A stretch of 64,000 nucleotides of DNA from Candidatus Halobonum tyrrellensis G22 (GCF_000495475.1 NZ_ASGZ01000028.1:1-64000); one strand, 5' to 3'; numbered from the stretch's first letter, positions 53,969 to 63,122 are shown. Numbers and translations are program-made. The notes: generated by a model not told the origin, from the sequence alone.

Positions 53969-55008
53969 TGGCGATGCTCGAAGTCGAAGACCTCAAGGTG
54001 TACTACGACACCGCCGAGGGCGCGGTGAAGGCGGTCGACGGCGTCAGCTTCGAGATCGAGGAGGGCGAGAACCTCGGGATCGTCGGCGAGTCGGGCTGCG
54101 GCAAGAGCACGCTCGCGAAGGCGCTGATCGGCATCCTCCCGCAGAACGGCTACATCGCGGGCGGCGAGATCCGCTTCCGCGGCGAGGACCTCACCGAGGC
54201 GCCCGAACGCCGCCGGCGGGAACTCCGCTGGGACGAGATATCGATGATCGCCCAGTCGGCGATGAACGCGCTCGACCCGGTGTACACGATCCGCCAGCAG
54301 ATCCTCGAAGCGATCGAGGCGCACCACAACTGGAGTCGGACGAAGTCCCAAGAGCGGATCGACGAGATGTTCGACCTCGTGGGGCTCGACCGGGAGCGCC
54401 AGACCGACTACCCCCACCAGTTCTCCGGCGGGATGCGCCAGCGCGCGATGATCGCGATGTCGCTCGTGCTCGAACCGTCGCTGATCCTGGCGGACGAGCC
54501 GACGACGGCGCTCGACGTGATCATGCAAGACCAGATCCTCAAGCGGATCAACGAGATCCAGGAGGCGTCGAGCGCGTCGATGATGGTGATCACCCACGAC
54601 GTGGCCGTCGTCGCCGAGACGTGCGACCGGGTCGTCGTGATGTACGCCGGCGAGATCGCGGAGGAGGGACCCGCCGCGGCCATCTTCGACGAACCGTACC
54701 ACCCGTACACGCTGGGACTGAAGAGCGCGTTCCCGAACATCCGCGAGGCCGACCAGGACCTCGTGAGCATCGGCGGCCACCCGCCGGATCTGCACGACCC
54801 GCCGACCGGCTGCCGGTTCGCCGAGCGCTGCCCGATGGCGACCGAGGTCTGTTCACGGGAGGACCCGCCGGAGGTCGAGGTGGGCGGGCTCCGGTCGTAC
54901 TGTCACCACGTCGACGACATCGACACGCAGCTCAGACCGGTCGCCGACCGGGCGGAGACGTGGCAGAACACCGACGCGGCCGACGACAGGGGGCTCGCAG
55001 ATGACTGA
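53968..55008 (+). CDS. dppD: Peptide-type ABC transporter ATPase, DppD family
   Basis: ATPase of 346 residues. Walker A is GESGCGKS at 40-47, the signature is FSGGMRQRAMIAM, Walker B is ILADEPTTALD, and the switch histidine is in VITHDVAVVAETC. The C-terminal oligopeptide-transporter extension has the Cys motif CRFAERCPMATEVC, a likely Fe-S site seen in this family. ATG 53968 is preferred. It overlaps the next gene by 8 nt. Confidence 0.95.
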   Translation: MAMLEVEDLKVYYDTAEGAVKAVDGVSFEIEEGENLGIVGESGCGKSTLAKALIGILPQNGYIAGGEIRFRGEDLTEAPERRRRELRWDEISMIAQSAMNALDPVYTIRQQILEAIEAHHNWSRTKSQERIDEMFDLVGLDRERQTDYPHQFSGGMRQRAMIAMSLVLEPSLILADEPTTALDVIMQDQILKRINEIQEASSASMMVITHDVAVVAETCDRVVVMYAGEIAEEGPAAAIFDEPYHPYTLGLKSAFPNIREADQDLVSIGGHPPDLHDPPTGCRFAERCPMATEVCSREDPPEVEVGGLRSYCHHVDDIDTQLRPVADRAETWQNTDAADDRGLADD

Positions 55009-56185
55009 CAGAGACACCGAGACTGACGTTCACACCGACGGCGGCACCGAGACGGGCGCCGACCCGACCGGCGAGCGCGCGGACGCGAGCACGGACGACG
55101 ACGTGCTCGTCCGCGTCGACGGGCTGAAGAAGCACTTCCCGGTCGACAGCGGGCTGGTCAGCGACCTGATGAACACGATCCGCGGCGAGGACTCGAAGAT
55201 GGTCCACGCCGTCGACGGCGTCTCGTTCGAACTCCGGGCGGGCGAGACGTTCGGCATCGCGGGCGAGTCGGGCTGCGGGAAGACGACCACGGGGATGTCG
55301 TTGGCGAAGCTGTACGAACCCACCGACGGGAGCATCTACTACGACGGCGACGACATCGCGAACAAGACGGGCAAGGATCTGTCGACGTTCCGGCAGAACG
55401 CCCAGATGATCTTCCAGGACCCCTTCGAGAGTCTCAACCCCCAGATGACGGTGTACGACACCGTCGTCGAACCCCTCCGCATCCACGACCGGCCGAACCA
55501 GCGCGCGCGGGTCCGGCGCGCACTGGAGTTCGCGGGGCTGCGGCCGCCCGACCAGTTCTTCGACCAGTACCCCCACGAACTGTCGGGCGGGCAGCGCCAG
55601 CGGCTCGCCATCGCGCGCGCGCTCGTCATCGACCCCGACTTCATCGTCGCCGACGAGCCGGTGTCGATGCTCGACGTGAGCCTCCGGGCGGGCGTGCTCT
55701 CGCTTCTCGAGCGGATGACCGACGAGTTCGGGCTCTCGGTGGTGTACATCAGCCACGACCTCTCGCTTCTCAGGCACATGTGCGACCGGATCGCGATCAT
55801 GTACATGGGGAAGATCGTCGAGCAGGGACCGACCGAGGAGATCATCACGAACCCCAAACACCCCTACACCCGCTCGCTGATCGACGCGGTGCCGGTGCCC
55901 GACCCCCACTCGCAGCGCGAACGGGTCGAACTGGAGGGTGAAGTGGGCGACGCGATCAACGTCCCCTCGGGCTGTCGGTTCAAGGGCCGGTGTGAGGAGC
56001 ACATCGGTCCGGTCTGCGACCAAGTGACTCCGCGATTAGAGCGGAAGGCCGACGTCGAGGGCGGCCGCGAGGTGGCGTGTCACCTCTACGAGAGCGCCGA
56101 GGGGTTCGACCCGTACGCGGAGGTCGGCACCGCGGACGCGGACGCCGATTCCGATGGGTCGGCGCGGGCGCCGGGCGACGACTGA
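55001..56185 (+). CDS. dppF: Peptide-type ABC transporter ATPase, DppF family
   Basis: Second ATPase, 394 residues, with a 40-residue Asp/Thr-rich N-terminal extension. Walker A GESGCGKTT, signature LSGGQRQRLAIARAL, Walker B FIVADEPVSMLD and YISHDLSLLRHMC are present. The Cys extension reads CRFKGRCEEHIGPVC. The C-terminus is an acidic tail. It is the last gene of the operon and starts inside dppD (ATGACTGA). Confidence 0.95.
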   Translation: MTDRDTETDVHTDGGTETGADPTGERADASTDDDVLVRVDGLKKHFPVDSGLVSDLMNTIRGEDSKMVHAVDGVSFELRAGETFGIAGESGCGKTTTGMSLAKLYEPTDGSIYYDGDDIANKTGKDLSTFRQNAQMIFQDPFESLNPQMTVYDTVVEPLRIHDRPNQRARVRRALEFAGLRPPDQFFDQYPHELSGGQRQRLAIARALVIDPDFIVADEPVSMLDVSLRAGVLSLLERMTDEFGLSVVYISHDLSLLRHMCDRIAIMYMGKIVEQGPTEEIITNPKHPYTRSLIDAVPVPDPHSQRERVELEGEVGDAINVPSGCRFKGRCEEHIGPVCDQVTPRLERKADVEGGREVACHLYESAEGFDPYAEVGTADADADSDGSARAPGDD

Positions 56186-56282
56186 CGCCGCCGCTCCGGC
56201 CGTTCTCGCGCGCGGGCCAGTCGGCCCGCGTGGCCCGCGGGTCCCGAGTCGTCTGACTCCGCGCCCGGCGTCAGTTCTCAGG

Positions 56283-56525
56283 TCACTGCCGGCCGCGGCG
56301 GCGGTTCTGCTCGGCCTCCGCCTCGAACTTCTCGGCGACGATCTCGTCTCGGAGTTTCCGACGGTACTCCCACACCCCGGCGACGACGATGATCGCGCCG
56401 AGTATCGCCCCGTTGACCGGCGCGCCCGCGAGCGCGAAGTAGCCGAACGCGCCGACGGCAAAGAGTAGCGAGACGCCGAGCGTCACCTTCGCCCACCCGC
56501 GGGTCGGGGTTCGGAGCTTCCGCAT
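56283..56525 (-). CDS. Small membrane protein with charged tail
   Basis: An 80-residue protein from ATG 56525. Two helices (VTLGVSLLFAVGAFGYFALA and NGAILGAIIVVAGVWEY) are followed by a highly charged helix (RRKLRDEIVAEKFEAEAEQN). It converges on dppF 97 nt away. No family recognised. Confidence 0.7.
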   Translation of the reverse strand: MRKLRTPTRGWAKVTLGVSLLFAVGAFGYFALAGAPVNGAILGAIIVVAGVWEYRRKLRDEIVAEKFEAEAEQNRRRGRQ

Positions 56526-56669
56526 ACCCCACCGTTCACGAGAACGCGTATCAACCTTCGCCCCCGCCGACGCGACCGACCGACCGTCCAGCGGTCGGGT
56601 CGATCTGGATTACGCGCTCGATACCGGTCCCTCCGGGGTTTATGCCTCCTCCCTGCGACCCTCCGTCGA

Positions 56670-57632
56670 ATGAGAGCGGTACGCTTCAGCGAGCACGGCG
56701 GTCCGGACGTGTTGGACGTAGCGGAGTTCGGCCGACCCAAGGCCGACCCGGACGAAGTGGTGATCGAGGTGGCGGCGGCGGGCGTCAACCCGGTCGACAC
56801 CTACTACCGCGAGGGGTCGTACGAGCCGTACGACCTGCCGATGGTGCCGGGCGTCGACGCCGCGGGCGTGGTGGCCGGCACCGGGAGCAAAGTCGACGGC
56901 ATCGCGGAGGACGACCACGTGTTCGCCACCGGTCTCGGTCAGGACGGTCCCGGCGGCTACGCCGAGTACGTCGTCGCGCCCGCCGACCGGGTCGCGGTCC
57001 TCGACGACGGTATCGACCTCGTGGCCGCCGGCGGGGCGGGCGTCGCCGCGGTGACCGCCTGGCGCGCGCTGGTCGACCACGCGGCCCTCCGGCCGGCGGA
57101 GTCGGTGTTGGTCCACGGCGGGTCGGGCGGCGTCGGCCACGCCGCCGTCCAGATAGCCGCCGCGGCGGGCGCGCGCGTGGTGACGACCGCCGCCCCCGAG
57201 TACCACGACCGGGTGGCCGACCTGGGTGCGGACGCGGTGCTCGACTACGGCCGGTCGGACCTCGCGTCGGCGGTCCGCGACGCCGCGGGCGGCGGCGTCG
57301 ACGTGGTGCTCGACCACCGCCTCGACGACTACCTCGGCTTCGACGCCGAGGTGGCCGCGACCGGCGCGCGCGTCGTCGGCATCGGCGAACGGGAGTCCGC
57401 CATCGGCATCGAGAACTCGCCGGGCGCCCGCGCGAAGGACTTCCAACTCACGCTGATGTCGATGTTCAACACGCCGCGGCTCGCCGACCCGCTGGAGTCG
57501 GTCGCGCGGCTGTGGGCCGACGGCGCGTTCGAGATCGAGGTGGCGCGCAGCTACGAGTTGGTCGACGCGCCGACCGCCCAGCGGGACGTGCTCTCGGAGA
57601 GCTTCCTCGGGAAGTTGGTGCTCGAACCCTGA
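56670..57632 (+). CDS. qor: Zinc-free MDR oxidoreductase, quinone reductase-like
   Basis: Medium-chain dehydrogenase/reductase of 320 residues in the NADPH:quinone reductase group. It has the GroES-like part GVNPVDTYYREG and the Rossmann motif VLVHGGSGGVGHAAVQIA, and lacks the zinc cysteines of alcohol dehydrogenases. It probably reduces quinones or enones with NADPH. ATG 56670 gives MRAVRFSEHGGPDVL, the family N-terminus. Confidence 0.9.
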   Translation: MRAVRFSEHGGPDVLDVAEFGRPKADPDEVVIEVAAAGVNPVDTYYREGSYEPYDLPMVPGVDAAGVVAGTGSKVDGIAEDDHVFATGLGQDGPGGYAEYVVAPADRVAVLDDGIDLVAAGGAGVAAVTAWRALVDHAALRPAESVLVHGGSGGVGHAAVQIAAAAGARVVTTAAPEYHDRVADLGADAVLDYGRSDLASAVRDAAGGGVDVVLDHRLDDYLGFDAEVAATGARVVGIGERESAIGIENSPGARAKDFQLTLMSMFNTPRLADPLESVARLWADGAFEIEVARSYELVDAPTAQRDVLSESFLGKLVLEP

Positions 57633-57699
57633 GGCGGTGGGACGGGCCGGCACGCGGCGGCTGGAACGCTCCGGCGCCCCGCCCGGACCCGCGGGCGGG

Positions 57700-57858
57700 T
57701 CACTCGGTCGCGGCGTAAAAGCGTACCAGCCCGCAGTCGGGACGGACGACCGACTCGACGCACCGTCCCTCGTGGTCGAACGCGCCAAGCAGACCGCCGT
57801 CGGTGTCCACGCGGATGCCGTCGCCGCTGTAGGTGGTCTTGTGGCTCGTCGCCTCCAT
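57700..57858 (-). CDS. Small haloarchaeal protein of unknown function
   Basis: A 52-residue protein from ATG 57858: MEATSHKTTYSGDGIRVDTD, then GLLGAFDHEGRCVESVVRPD and CGLVRFYAATE. It has two cysteines and a beta-rich pattern. GGAGGCG lies inside the start rather than before it, and the promoter is unclear. It lies between the quinone reductase gene and the SDR gene, on the opposite strand. Confidence 0.5.
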   Translation of the reverse strand: MEATSHKTTYSGDGIRVDTDGGLLGAFDHEGRCVESVVRPDCGLVRFYAATE

Positions 57859-57980
57859 CACGACGCCGCAGTCCGGGGGGTTCTCATCACGCCGGCTACA
57901 CGAACGAGCGCGTCGTCGCTCGTCGGTCGCAACTCCGGCGGTAGGTTTGTGGCGCTCGGTACCGATACCCACGGGTACGC

Positions 57981-58697
57981 ATGGACGCTCAGTTCGACGC
58001 GACCGGCGAGGTGGCGCTGGTGACCGGTGCCTGCGGCGCGCTCGGGAGCGCGACCGTCGCGGAGTTCGCGGCGGCGGGCGCGACCGTCGCAGCCTGCGAC
58101 GTGGTCGACGCCGACGGCGACGACTCGCTGTTGGACCCCGACGCCCACGACGCCGTCTCGTTCTACCGGGCGGACTTCACCGACGAGACGGCGGTGAGCG
58201 AGACGGTCGATGCGGTCGTCTCCGAGCACGGCGGGCTGGACTACCTGATCAACGTCGCGGGGACGTGGCGCGGGGGCGACCCCGTCGACGAGACGGACGC
58301 CGACCAGTTCGACCTCCTGTTCGGCGTCAACCTCCGGACCGCCTTCCTCGCGACGAAACACGCGCTGGCCCACCTCCGCGAGAGCGACGCCGGGGGCGCC
58401 GTCGTCTCGGTGTCGGCGCGGTCGGGGCTGGAGGGCGGCGAGGGCGACGCGCTCTACCGCGCGACGAAGGCCGGGGTGCGCATCCTCACGGAGTCGGTCG
58501 CCGCGGAGAACCGGGGGCGCGTCCGCGCCAACTGCGTCATGCCGTCGGTGCTCGACACGCCGGCAAACCGGGAGATGATGGACCCGAGCGACGACTGGGT
58601 CGACCCCGCCGAGGTGGCGCGCGTGATGCAGTTCCTCTGTTCGGACGCCGCCGCGCCGACCAGCGGGGCCGCCGTTCCCGTCTACGGCGAGGCGTGA
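57981..58697 (+). CDS. Short-chain dehydrogenase/reductase
   Basis: Classical SDR of 238 residues. The cofactor motif TGACGALGSA replaces the usual TGxxxGIG, NVAG is present, the catalytic Ser is in VSARSG and the YxxxK is YRATK. The Asp in CDVVDADG after the second strand suggests NAD(H) preference. The substrate cannot be told. ATG 57981 has a leaderless look (no Shine-Dalgarno). Confidence 0.9.
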   Translation: MDAQFDATGEVALVTGACGALGSATVAEFAAAGATVAACDVVDADGDDSLLDPDAHDAVSFYRADFTDETAVSETVDAVVSEHGGLDYLINVAGTWRGGDPVDETDADQFDLLFGVNLRTAFLATKHALAHLRESDAGGAVVSVSARSGLEGGEGDALYRATKAGVRILTESVAAENRGRVRANCVMPSVLDTPANREMMDPSDDWVDPAEVARVMQFLCSDAAAPTSGAAVPVYGEA

Positions 58698-58752
58698 CCC
58701 CGCCGAGTCCCGGGTCGCGGTCCGACCCGCCGTCCGGCCCGCCGCCGCCGTC

Positions 58753-59298
58753 TCACTCGCGTTCGGGTTCGCGTTCCCGCTCGCGCCGCCCCTCCCCGCG
58801 TCCACCGGCGGCGCGTCGTCCGTCGCGGTCGAGCAGCGTGTCGAGGCGGCGTTCGAACTCCTCCCGCGAGAGGTCGCCCGCGGCGTACCGGCGCTTCAGG
58901 AGTTCCTCGGCGTCGAGGTCCGCTTCGTCCGACGCCGGCTCGGACCCGGCGGACGCGGCCGCGACCCGACTCCCGTTCGCGCTCGCGCTCCTTCCCGTCC
59001 CGTTCATGTAGTCGGCGGCCGAGTCGACGTTGCCGATGAGCGAGAGGTAGACGGGCCACAGCGTCAGCACGCCGACGACGGCGGTGACGACCCCGCCGAC
59101 GAGCGCCAGCAGGCCCACGAGGAACGGAAACAGCGAGAGGGGCCCGCTCATCCCGGCGGCGGCGCCGAGGATCAACACCGGCGAGACGCCGAGGGCGACG
59201 ACGCCCAAGAGGAGGCGACCCACGGTTCCCTGCGGCGTGTAGTGTTCGACGAGGCGGTGGACGCTCCGGGCGGTAGAGGGGGTGGAGGGACCGACCAT
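58753..59298 (-). CDS. Membrane protein with C-terminal SHOCT domain
   Basis: A 181-residue protein. Two to three membrane helices (about 25-90) are followed by a linker and a SHOCT domain (AEELLKRRYAAGDLSREEFERRLDTLL), a short helical pair found at the end of many haloarchaeal membrane proteins. The last 20 residues are Arg/Glu repeats. Function unknown. Confidence 0.8.
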   Translation of the reverse strand: MVGPSTPSTARSVHRLVEHYTPQGTVGRLLLGVVALGVSPVLILGAAAGMSGPLSLFPFLVGLLALVGGVVTAVVGVLTLWPVYLSLIGNVDSAADYMNGTGRSASANGSRVAAASAGSEPASDEADLDAEELLKRRYAAGDLSREEFERRLDTLLDRDGRRAAGGRGEGRREREREPERE

Positions 59299-59397
59299 CG
59301 GGACGAACTGTCGTGTCTCCCGGTAAAACTGTTCGGGTGCGACCGGTGGACGCGCCGCCGGCGACAGCGGTTCGTGCGGACCCGTCTCCGTTCGGCG

Positions 59398-59544
59398 TCA
59401 GTTCTTCTTCGGGCGGACGTCCTTGCCGCGGCGGACCATGTCCTCGCAGTGGGGGCACGCCCGCGGGCGGGTGATCCCCTCCGGTTCGAACACTTTCACG
59501 TAGCGCTCGGTTACGAACGACTCGCAGTTCCGGCAGGTGGGCAT
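59398..59544 (-). CDS. Small zinc-finger protein, DUF7563-like
   Basis: A 48-residue protein from ATG 59544: MPTCRNCESFVTERYVKVFE, then TRPRACPHCEDMVRRGKD. The two CxxC pairs (CRNC, CPHC) form a four-cysteine zinc ribbon. Haloarchaea encode many such microproteins, and the wording of this one matches what I recall as DUF7563. The role is not known; nucleic-acid or protein binding is typical. Confidence 0.8.
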   Translation of the reverse strand: MPTCRNCESFVTERYVKVFEPEGITRPRACPHCEDMVRRGKDVRPKKN

Positions 59545-59627
59545 GTTCCCGGGGGAGGACGAGCGACGTAAACCGCTTCCGGTCCGTCGACGGAGTGTGA
59601 GGCGACCACCATGTCGACCCGGTGTGC

Positions 59628-60551
59628 TCACCGCGTCAACCGGACGTGCGTCTCGCCGTCGCGTTCCTCGGCGTCGACCAGGCCGTCGTCCGCCAGGTCG
59701 GCCACCAACTCGCGGAGCCACGCCTCGCCGGTATCGCCGCCGTAGTCGACGCGGACCCGCGGGCCGAGTTTCGACAGCGGCAGTTCGTCGTACTCGCCGA
59801 GCGCTCGGACCACCCGGCCGCGGAACTGCCGGCGCGACCCCTCGAAACTCGGCTGCGTGGGCACGTCGGGCGCGGTGAAGTCACCGGTCTGGTACGCGTG
59901 ACACCACTCGCGCCACGGACACCCCTCCTCGTCACACCGAGGGGTTTTCTGACAAGCGACTCCTCCCAACTCCATAATCGCATTGTTCCAGATTCGGGAC
60001 TCTCCGGATGGCATGAGCGCGTTCGCGATCTCTTCGTACGGTGGATCCTCCGTATTACGGATCTCCGCAATCGCGCGGTAGAGTACGCGTTTCACGTTGG
60101 TGTCGACGACCGCGTTCCCGTTGTCGAACGCGAACGACGCCACCGCGTTCGCGGTGTACGGGCCGACGCCCATCAACTCCTCCAGTTCGGCGGGCGAGTC
60201 GGGGAACTCCCCGCCGTACTCGTCGACCACCTGCCCGGCCGCCTCGTGGAGGTACGTCGCGCGGTTGTTGTACCCCAGCGAGTGGTCCGACCAGAACGCG
60301 ACCACCTCGCCCCGGTCGGCGGCCGCCAGATCCGCGACCGTCGGCCACCGGTCGAGGAAGTCCGCGTACGCCTCCTCGACGCGCGACAACTGGGTCTGCT
60401 GGCTCATCACCTCCGAGACGAGGATCCGGTAGGCGTCGTCGGTCCGCCGCCACGGGAACTCGCGGTGGCCCGCCTCGTACCACTCCACGAGCGCCTCGCG
60501 TACCCGTCCGAGGTCCGCGTCGGCGGGGAGGTGGTCGGACTGGTCGCTCAT
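59628..60551 (-). CDS. mutY: A/G-specific adenine glycosylase MutY
   Basis: MutY-type base-excision enzyme of 307 residues that removes adenine opposite 8-oxoguanine. Catalytic E47 is in EVMSQQTQ, the helix-hairpin-helix is LMGVGPYTANAVASF and D150 is in VVDTNVKRV. The Fe-S cysteines are C200, C206, C211 and C217, a spacing of x5-x4-x5 instead of the usual x6-x2-x5. The C-terminal part is short and lacks an obvious NUDT-like domain, so 8-oxoG recognition may differ. A low-GC patch lies in the middle of the gene. Confidence 0.9.
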   Translation of the reverse strand: MSDQSDHLPADADLGRVREALVEWYEAGHREFPWRRTDDAYRILVSEVMSQQTQLSRVEEAYADFLDRWPTVADLAAADRGEVVAFWSDHSLGYNNRATYLHEAAGQVVDEYGGEFPDSPAELEELMGVGPYTANAVASFAFDNGNAVVDTNVKRVLYRAIAEIRNTEDPPYEEIANALMPSGESRIWNNAIMELGGVACQKTPRCDEEGCPWREWCHAYQTGDFTAPDVPTQPSFEGSRRQFRGRVVRALGEYDELPLSKLGPRVRVDYGGDTGEAWLRELVADLADDGLVDAEERDGETHVRLTR

Positions 60552-60710
60552 CGGCTACCCCTTCGCGTCCGGCGGAAAAGCGCTGACGCTTCGCGAGTCG
60601 GAGCGGCCTCCGGTGTGGCCCACCCCGCGGCGGTGTCGCGTGCCCGACGGTCGCGCCCGCTCGACCGCTCGGAGCGTAATCGGTATCCCTCGGCCGGCGT
60701 TTCCCCCGCC

Positions 60711-61031
60711 GTGGGACTCGACGACCTCGAAGCGGCGATGACGTCGGCGTACGGCGAGATGGACGACGAGGTCGACGTCGAACTCGACCGCGAGACGCGG
60801 AACGAACTCGCGCTCCTGCTCGCGGCGTTCGACGGCGACCGCGGCGAACTGTTCCGCCGGGGAATCCACGCGCTGTTCCGGCAGACGGTCGACACCGGGG
60901 ACCTGGACTTTCACCTCCGGGAGGGGTTCGACGTGACGTACGACGAGTACCTCTCGGGGATGACGTACGACGAGATGACCGGGCAGGACCAGTACCCCCA
61001 GCGGGACGACGACCGGCGGTATCAGATGTAG
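60711..61031 (+). CDS. Haloarchaeal acidic protein of unknown function
   Basis: A 106-residue protein from GTG 60711, with GTAATCGGTATCCC (60676-60689) about 25-30 nt upstream. It reads as two helical parts (LDDLEAAMTSAYGEMDDE and RNELALLLAAFDGDRGELF), then a TYDEYLSGMTYDEMTGQDQY segment rich in Tyr/Asp. No family recognised. A large palindrome follows its stop. Confidence 0.7.
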   Translation: MGLDDLEAAMTSAYGEMDDEVDVELDRETRNELALLLAAFDGDRGELFRRGIHALFRQTVDTGDLDFHLREGFDVTYDEYLSGMTYDEMTGQDQYPQRDDDRRYQM

Positions 61032-61038
61032 AACCACT

Positions 61039-61101
61039 TTTGGCGGGGGCCTCCTCGCTCGCGCGGCTTCGCCGCGCTCGCTCGTCGACCCCCGCCAAAA
61101 C
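61039..61101. repeat. Nested palindrome after the 60711 gene
   Basis: The outer arms TTTTGGCGGGGG and CCCCCGCCAAAA (61039-61050, 61090-61101) are perfectly complementary over 12 bp. Inside is a 7-bp hairpin GCGCGGC-TTC-GCCGCGC (61062-61078). A further short hairpin CCAGCC-TAGC-GGCTGG follows near 61132-61147. It begins 8 nt after the stop codon, so a terminator or RNA 3'-end stabiliser is the simplest reading. Confidence 0.7.
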
Positions 61102-61247
61102 CCGTTCACGATCAAAAGAGCCGCTCGCTCGCCAGCCTAGCGGCTGGCTCGCTCGCGGTGGTCTGCGTAGCGACCTGCGCCGCACCGCACCGGACGAGCC
61201 TACGACCACACGAACACCTAACGGGGAAGCGAGAGACGGCTCCCGGT

Positions 61248-61616
61248 ATGAACGGTCGGCGGATTCCGGGACTAACAGCTGTCGCCGTCGGGGTGACGCT
61301 CGTCGCCGCGTTCGCGGTCGACCCGCCCTCCGGAGGGGGTGGCCCGGCGGCCGGCTACGGCCTGGTCGTCCTCGCTACCCTCGTCGGCGGGGGCTGTCTC
61401 GCCGTCGTGGTCGGCGCCCACTCGCTCCGGACGGGGTGGTCCCGACCGGCGGCGCTACTGCTCGCCGCGTACGCGTCGCTCGGCGCGGTGTACGGTGCGG
61501 TCCGACTCCGGCTCTTCACGTCGGTGCCGGCGGTCACGTTCGCCGCGGCGGCGGCCTGTCTCGTCGGACTCGTCCTCCTCTTGACGCGCCGTCTGACCGC
61601 TCCCCGCTCGGAGTGA
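61248..61616 (+). CDS. Small four-helix membrane protein
   Basis: A 122-residue protein from ATG 61248 with four hydrophobic segments (GLTAVAVGVTLVAAFAV, YGLVVLATLVGGGCLAVVV, AALLLAAYASLGAVYGAV, VTFAAAAACLVGLVLLL). A possible TATA is weak. It is convergent with the aminotransferase gene 51 nt away. No family recognised. Confidence 0.6.
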   Translation: MNGRRIPGLTAVAVGVTLVAAFAVDPPSGGGGPAAGYGLVVLATLVGGGCLAVVVGAHSLRTGWSRPAALLLAAYASLGAVYGAVRLRLFTSVPAVTFAAAAACLVGLVLLLTRRLTAPRSE

Positions 61617-61667
61617 GTGACGAGGGAGCCGAACGCGCGAGCGCCCGGGAGACCGACCGGCGACCGC

Positions 61668-63017
61668 TCAGGCGGCCTCTTCGATGGCGTCGAGGAGCAT
61701 GGTCGCGCCGATATCTATCTCGCGTTCGGTCGCGTCGAGCGGCGGGAGCAGGCGGAGCACCTTGTACCCGCACGCGAGCGTGAGCAGCCCCGAGCGGAGC
61801 GCGGCGTGTTGGACGTCGTCGCGGCGCCGTTTCGAGTCGAACTCGACGCCGAGCAGCAGACCCTTCCCGCGAATCTCCTCGACGTTCGCGGGGTCGGCGT
61901 CCCGGAGCGTCTCCTTGAACTGCCGGCCGCGCGCCACCGCGTTCGCCATGAGGTCGTACTCCTCGATGGCTTCGAGGGTGAACACGCCGAGCATCGACGA
62001 GACGACGTCGCCCGCTCCCCACGTCGACGAGAGCCGCGCCTTCTCGTCGGGGAACGTCCCCTCGTTCGCGATGGTCGCGCCGACGCGCGCCCCCTTCGCG
62101 ACGGTGATCACGTCGGGTTCGATCGCGTAGTGATCGGACGCCCACATCTCGCCGGTCCGACCGAGTCCCGCCTGTATCTCGTCGGCGATCAGGTTGATGT
62201 CGTAGTCGGCACACACCGACGCCACCTCCTCCATGAACGCATCCGAGGGGAAGCGGTAGCCGCCCTCGCCCTGGACGGGTTCGATGATGATGTACGACAG
62301 TTCCTCGGGGTCGACGTGGCCGTGTTCGGAGTCGAGCTTCCGTCTGAGCACCGACGTCTCGCCGCCGTCGACGAAGAAGCCGCACGAACACGACGCGGGG
62401 TCACAGCCCGCGTCGTCGCAGAACGGCACGTCGTCGATCCCCGAAATCTCGGGGAACTCGCTCCGGTACACCGACTTCGAGCGGTTGAGCGAGAGCGCCC
62501 CGAGCGTCCGCCCGTGGAACCCGCCGTCGAACGTCACCCCGTACTTCCCGCCGCCGGTGTCGTCGTAGCAGATCTTGATCGCGTTCTCCACCGCCTCCGC
62601 GCCGGAGTTACAGAGGAAGACGGTGTCGAGTCCGTAGTGGTCGGTGAGGTCGGTCAGCCGGTACATCAGTTCGGTCGGCCCGGGGAACGTCGACTCGCCG
62701 GGCGGCGACCCGTCGGAGACGTAGAAGTCCTGACCGGCGATCTTGAGCGGGTCGACCATGTCGAACTCCGCCAGCCGGTCCATCACCTTCGGGTTGTTGT
62801 ACCCCAGCGGCGCCGCCGCGACGTGGGAGGTGAAGTCGAGCAGGACGTTGCCGTCGACGTCGGTCACGAACGGCCCCTCCGCGTCCTCGGTGATGTCCCA
62901 GACGAAGTCGTAGACGTACGTGGAGGTGGCGGCGACGTCGCGGTGGTGTTGCGCCCACTCTCGCGCGCGTTCGCCCGGCATGAGCGACACGTCGGGCTCG
63001 GCGGTGTCCCGGTTCAT
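61668..63017 (-). CDS. Class III PLP aminotransferase
   Basis: Aminotransferase of 449 residues in the GABA/ornithine/lysine group. NSGAEAVENAIK, GFHGRTLGALSL and ADEIQAGLGRTGEMW are diagnostic; the PLP lysine is in TVAKGARVGA. A Cys-rich insert CDDAGCDPASCSCG (about 210-223) is unusual for the family. ATG 63017 is supported by a minus-strand TTTATTTGG about 27 nt upstream. The donor substrate is not determined by sequence alone. Confidence 0.88.
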   Translation of the reverse strand: MNRDTAEPDVSLMPGERAREWAQHHRDVAATSTYVYDFVWDITEDAEGPFVTDVDGNVLLDFTSHVAAAPLGYNNPKVMDRLAEFDMVDPLKIAGQDFYVSDGSPPGESTFPGPTELMYRLTDLTDHYGLDTVFLCNSGAEAVENAIKICYDDTGGGKYGVTFDGGFHGRTLGALSLNRSKSVYRSEFPEISGIDDVPFCDDAGCDPASCSCGFFVDGGETSVLRRKLDSEHGHVDPEELSYIIIEPVQGEGGYRFPSDAFMEEVASVCADYDINLIADEIQAGLGRTGEMWASDHYAIEPDVITVAKGARVGATIANEGTFPDEKARLSSTWGAGDVVSSMLGVFTLEAIEEYDLMANAVARGRQFKETLRDADPANVEEIRGKGLLLGVEFDSKRRRDDVQHAALRSGLLTLACGYKVLRLLPPLDATEREIDIGATMLLDAIEEAA

Positions 63018-63122
63018 ATCAATCGGAGGGAACCCCCCCAAATAAACTCCGTGGTGAGACTCCACACGACCTGTCGGCCGGCTCACGTTCTCGCGGTCCG
63101 GTCGCGTCGTCTCCCGCCGCCG

